From: Pseudomonadota bacterium
Lineage (GTDB): Bacteria; Pseudomonadota; Gammaproteobacteria; Xanthomonadales; Rhodanobacteraceae
DNA: 5,875 nt
Assembly (NCBI GenBank): GCA_018241165.1
Contig: JAFEEK010000156.1
Location: forward strand, 1 to 5,875
Direction: 5' to 3'
Below are positions 4,320-5,875 of the stretch, in pieces (the first letter of the stretch is position 1; every line of letters starts with the position of its first letter). Below the pieces are notes generated by a model, which saw nothing but the letters and a program-made list of their open reading frames with translations, made no database searches and was not told the origin of the DNA. The translations under genes were made by a program, and so were the position numbers.

Positions 4320-5875
4320 ATGAACGCCATTCTCGCCTCCGAACTGCCCGCCACCGCCGAGCCCGCGCGCGCGCGCATGACCGCCGCCTATTGCCGCGAT
4401 GAAACGCGGGCGATGGACGAACTCGTCGCCCAGGCTGCCTTGCCGCCCGCCGAACGCGACCTCGTGCTGGCCCGCGCCACCGAGCTCGTCGCGCGCGTGC
4501 GCGCGAAAGCCGACCGACAGACCGCGGTCGAATCCTTCATGCGCCAGTACGATCTTTCCAGCGAAGAAGGCGTGCTGTTGATGTGCGTGGCCGAGGCCCT
4601 GCTGCGCATCCCGGACAAGGACACCGCCGACAAGCTCATTGCCGACAAGCTCGGCGAAGCGGACTGGGACAAACACCTGGGCAAGAGCGACTCGGTGTTG
4701 GTCAACGCCGGCACCTGGGGCCTGATGCTCACCGGCAAGTTCATCAGCCTGGGCGAGGACACGCGGCGCAATTTCGCCGGCGCGCTCAAGCGCCTGATCG
4801 GTCGCAGCGGCGAGCCGGTGATTCGTCTTGCCGTGCGTCAGGCCATGCGCATCATGGGCCATCAGTTCGTGATGGGGCGCACGATCGGCGAAGCGCTGGA
4901 CCGCGCCGACGAAAAAGAAAATCGCGTCTACCGATATTCCTACGACATGCTCGGCGAGGCCGCGCTGACGCAACCGGATGCCGAGCGCTATATGCAGGCC
5001 TATCGCGACGCGATCGGCGCGCTCGGGGAAAAATGGGGTCAGATTCCGTTAAGTTCTGATCGCACGAAAAGCACAGATCAGCGTCGCCAATTAACGGAAT
5101 CTGACCCCATTTTGGACGCACCGAGCATCTCTATAAAATTGTCCGCCCTGCATCCGCGTTACGAAGTCGCCAAACGCGCGCGTGTGCAGGCCGAGCTGGC
5201 GTCCAAACTGCTGGAATTGGCGCAACTGGCGAAGAAAAATTCGATCTGTCTCACCGTCGATGCCGAGGAAGCCGATCGGCTGGAACTCTCGCTCGACGTC
5301 ATCGCCGCCGTGCATGCCGATGCGTCGCTGGACGGTTACCAGGGTTTCGGCCTCGCGGTGCAGGCCTACCAGAAGCGCGCGCCATTCGTGATCGATTGGC
5401 TGGCCGAACAAGCGAAAAAAGTCGGCCGGCGTTTTTGCGTGCGCCTGGTCAAGGGCGCGTACTGGGATTCGGAGGTCAAGCGCGCGCAGGAAGGCGGCCA
5501 CGCCGGTTATCCGGTCTATACGCGCAAGCCGAACACGGATGTCTCGTACCTTGCCTGCGCGAAAAAATTGTTCGATTACGGCACGGCGTTTTATCCGGCC
5601 TTTGCCACGCACAACGCGCACACCATCGCCGCGATCCACCACATGGCGCGCGGGCGTCCGTTCGAGTTCCAGCGTCTGCACGGCATGGGCACGGATTTGT
5701 ACGCCGAAGTGATGGGTCCGAAAAACCTCGATGTGCCTTGCCGCGTGTATGCGCCGGTCGGATCGCACGAAGACCTGCTGCCGTATCTGGTGCGCCGCCT
5801 GCTCGAAAACGGCGCGAACACCAGCTTCGTCAATCGCATCGTCGATGAAAGCGTGCCGATCAAGGATCTGGTCGC
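4320..5875 (+). CDS. putA: Bifunctional proline dehydrogenase / L-glutamate-gamma-semialdehyde dehydrogenase PutA, N-terminal part with in-frame insertion
   Basis: PutA oxidises proline to glutamate; its FAD-dependent PRODH barrel passes electrons to membrane quinone. The frame is open for 518 codons to the window edge; the second (aldehyde dehydrogenase) half lies outside. Conserved PRODH residues are visible: Asp209 (YSYDMLGEAA), Lys273 (SIKLSALHPRY), Asp314 (VDAEEADR), Arg375 (RLVKGAYWD), Tyr477 (CRVYAPVGSHE) and Arg492-Arg493 (VRRLLENGANTSF). These correspond to E. coli Asp285, Lys329, Asp370, Arg431, Tyr540 and Arg555-Arg556. Asp209 lies 76 residues earlier than in E. coli, so the N-terminal ribbon-helix-helix repressor domain is absent. 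Asp209 to Lys273 spans 64 residues against 44 in E. coli, because a palindromic repeat is translated as residues about 238-265. Start 4320 is preferred; an in-frame ATG at 4293 would add nine residues but overlaps the possible -10 box. No clear Shine-Dalgarno sequence is seen. Confidence 0.95.
   Translation, partial: MNAILASELPATAEPARARMTAAYCRDETRAMDELVAQAALPPAERDLVLARATELVARVRAKADRQTAVESFMRQYDLSSEEGVLLMCVAEALLRIPDKDTADKLIADKLGEADWDKHLGKSDSVLVNAGTWGLMLTGKFISLGEDTRRNFAGALKRLIGRSGEPVIRLAVRQAMRIMGHQFVMGRTIGEALDRADEKENRVYRYSYDMLGEAALTQPDAERYMQAYRDAIGALGEKWGQIPLSSDRTKSTDQRRQLTESDPILDAPSISIKLSALHPRYEVAKRARVQAELASKLLELAQLAKKNSICLTVDAEEADRLELSLDVIAAVHADASLDGYQGFGLAVQAYQKRAPFVIDWLAEQAKKVGRRFCVRLVKGAYWDSEVKRAQEGGHAGYPVYTRKPNTDVSYLACAKKLFDYGTAFYPAFATHNAHTIAAIHHMARGRPFEFQRLHGMGTDLYAEVMGPKNLDVPCRVYAPVGSHEDLLPYLVRRLLENGANTSFVNRIVDESVPIKDLV
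5030..5113. repeat. 84-bp palindromic REP/MITE-like element inserted in frame in putA
   Basis: Perfect 23-bp inverted arms (5030-5052 and 5091-5113; core TGGGGTCAGATTCCGTTAA) enclose a 38-nt centre with its own 6-bp stem, CTGATC (5056-5061) and GATCAG (5076-5081). No transposase is encoded, so it is non-autonomous. Arms with a TGGGGTCAGA core resemble dispersed repeats I recall near REP-associated tyrosine transposase genes in gammaproteobacteria; that link is recollection, not a search. The bases GGA occur on both flanks (5027-5029 and 5114-5116), possibly a 3-bp target duplication but too short to be sure. The length is 28 codons exactly. In this orientation the other two frames hit TGA (5057-5059) and TAA (5050-5052); the putA frame has no stop. 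The encoded stretch includes WGQIPLSSDRTKSTDQRR and is hydrophilic. Confidence 0.85.

Noticed and set aside
4209..4973. A 254-codon minus-strand frame opposite the putA 5' end and the divergent promoter region.
   Set aside because: It is antisense to conserved PutA sequence and runs through the inferred cox promoter; no domain recognised.
5030..5113. putA as a pseudogene broken by the palindromic insertion.
   Set aside because: Codon-by-codon reading shows no stop or frameshift from 4320 to 5875, and conserved motifs continue in the same frame on both sides.
5030..5113. The palindrome as an intrinsic terminator.
   Set aside because: The stem is followed by only a short T run and then by conserved in-frame PutA codons; the arms extend far beyond a usual terminator.
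5132..5137. TATAAA just after the element as a promoter delivered by the insertion.
   Set aside because: The only TTG-type -35 candidate (5112-5117) is 14 nt away, too close, and the bases encode the conserved SIKL segment.
5091..5768. A minus-strand frame starting inside the palindromic element.
   Set aside because: It is antisense to the PRODH barrel motifs. The repeat does not supply it with a family-like N-terminus.

Overview
The window looks like chromosomal DNA from a GC-rich gammaproteobacterium, most likely of the Xanthomonadales (Rhodanobacteraceae or Xanthomonadaceae). That placement rests on the order of the cox genes, the character of the encoded proteins and the weak Shine-Dalgarno sequences. 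It is inferred from recalled family features, not from a database search.

Positions 1-4194 hold an aa3-type cytochrome c oxidase operon on the minus strand. In transcription order it carries a DUF2244 membrane protein, coxB (subunit II, CuA), ctaD/coxA (subunit I, heme a/a3-CuB), a 43-residue single-helix protein resembling small oxidase assembly proteins, ctaG/cox11 (CuB insertion) and the first 95 codons of coxC (subunit III), which runs off the left edge. Gaps are 12-69 nt, and the small protein and ctaG overlap by one base. A good sigma70-type promoter (17-nt spacer) lies just upstream of DUF2244, and a 14-bp palindrome overlaps its -35 box. An 8-bp hairpin sits just after the ctaD stop codon.

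From 4320 to the right edge the plus strand carries the 5' part of putA (proline dehydrogenase / pyrroline-5-carboxylate dehydrogenase). It is open for 518 codons and cut by the window end. This form lacks the N-terminal ribbon-helix-helix DNA-binding domain found in E. coli PutA.

The most notable feature is at 5030-5113, inside putA. It is an 84-bp palindromic element with 23-bp perfect inverted arms, of the kind seen in REP/MITE-like mobile repeats, and it is translated in frame as 28 codons. It sits in the loop just before the first barrel strand of the proline dehydrogenase domain. Only one of the three frames through the element in this orientation is free of stops, and that is the frame used. 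The enzyme therefore seems to carry a peptide encoded by a mobile palindrome, much as Rickettsia palindromic elements do in their hosts.

Together the genes describe respiration: PutA feeds electrons from proline into the quinone pool, and the divergent operon encodes a terminal oxidase and its copper-insertion factors. The two transcription units share a 125-bp divergent control region (4195-4319).
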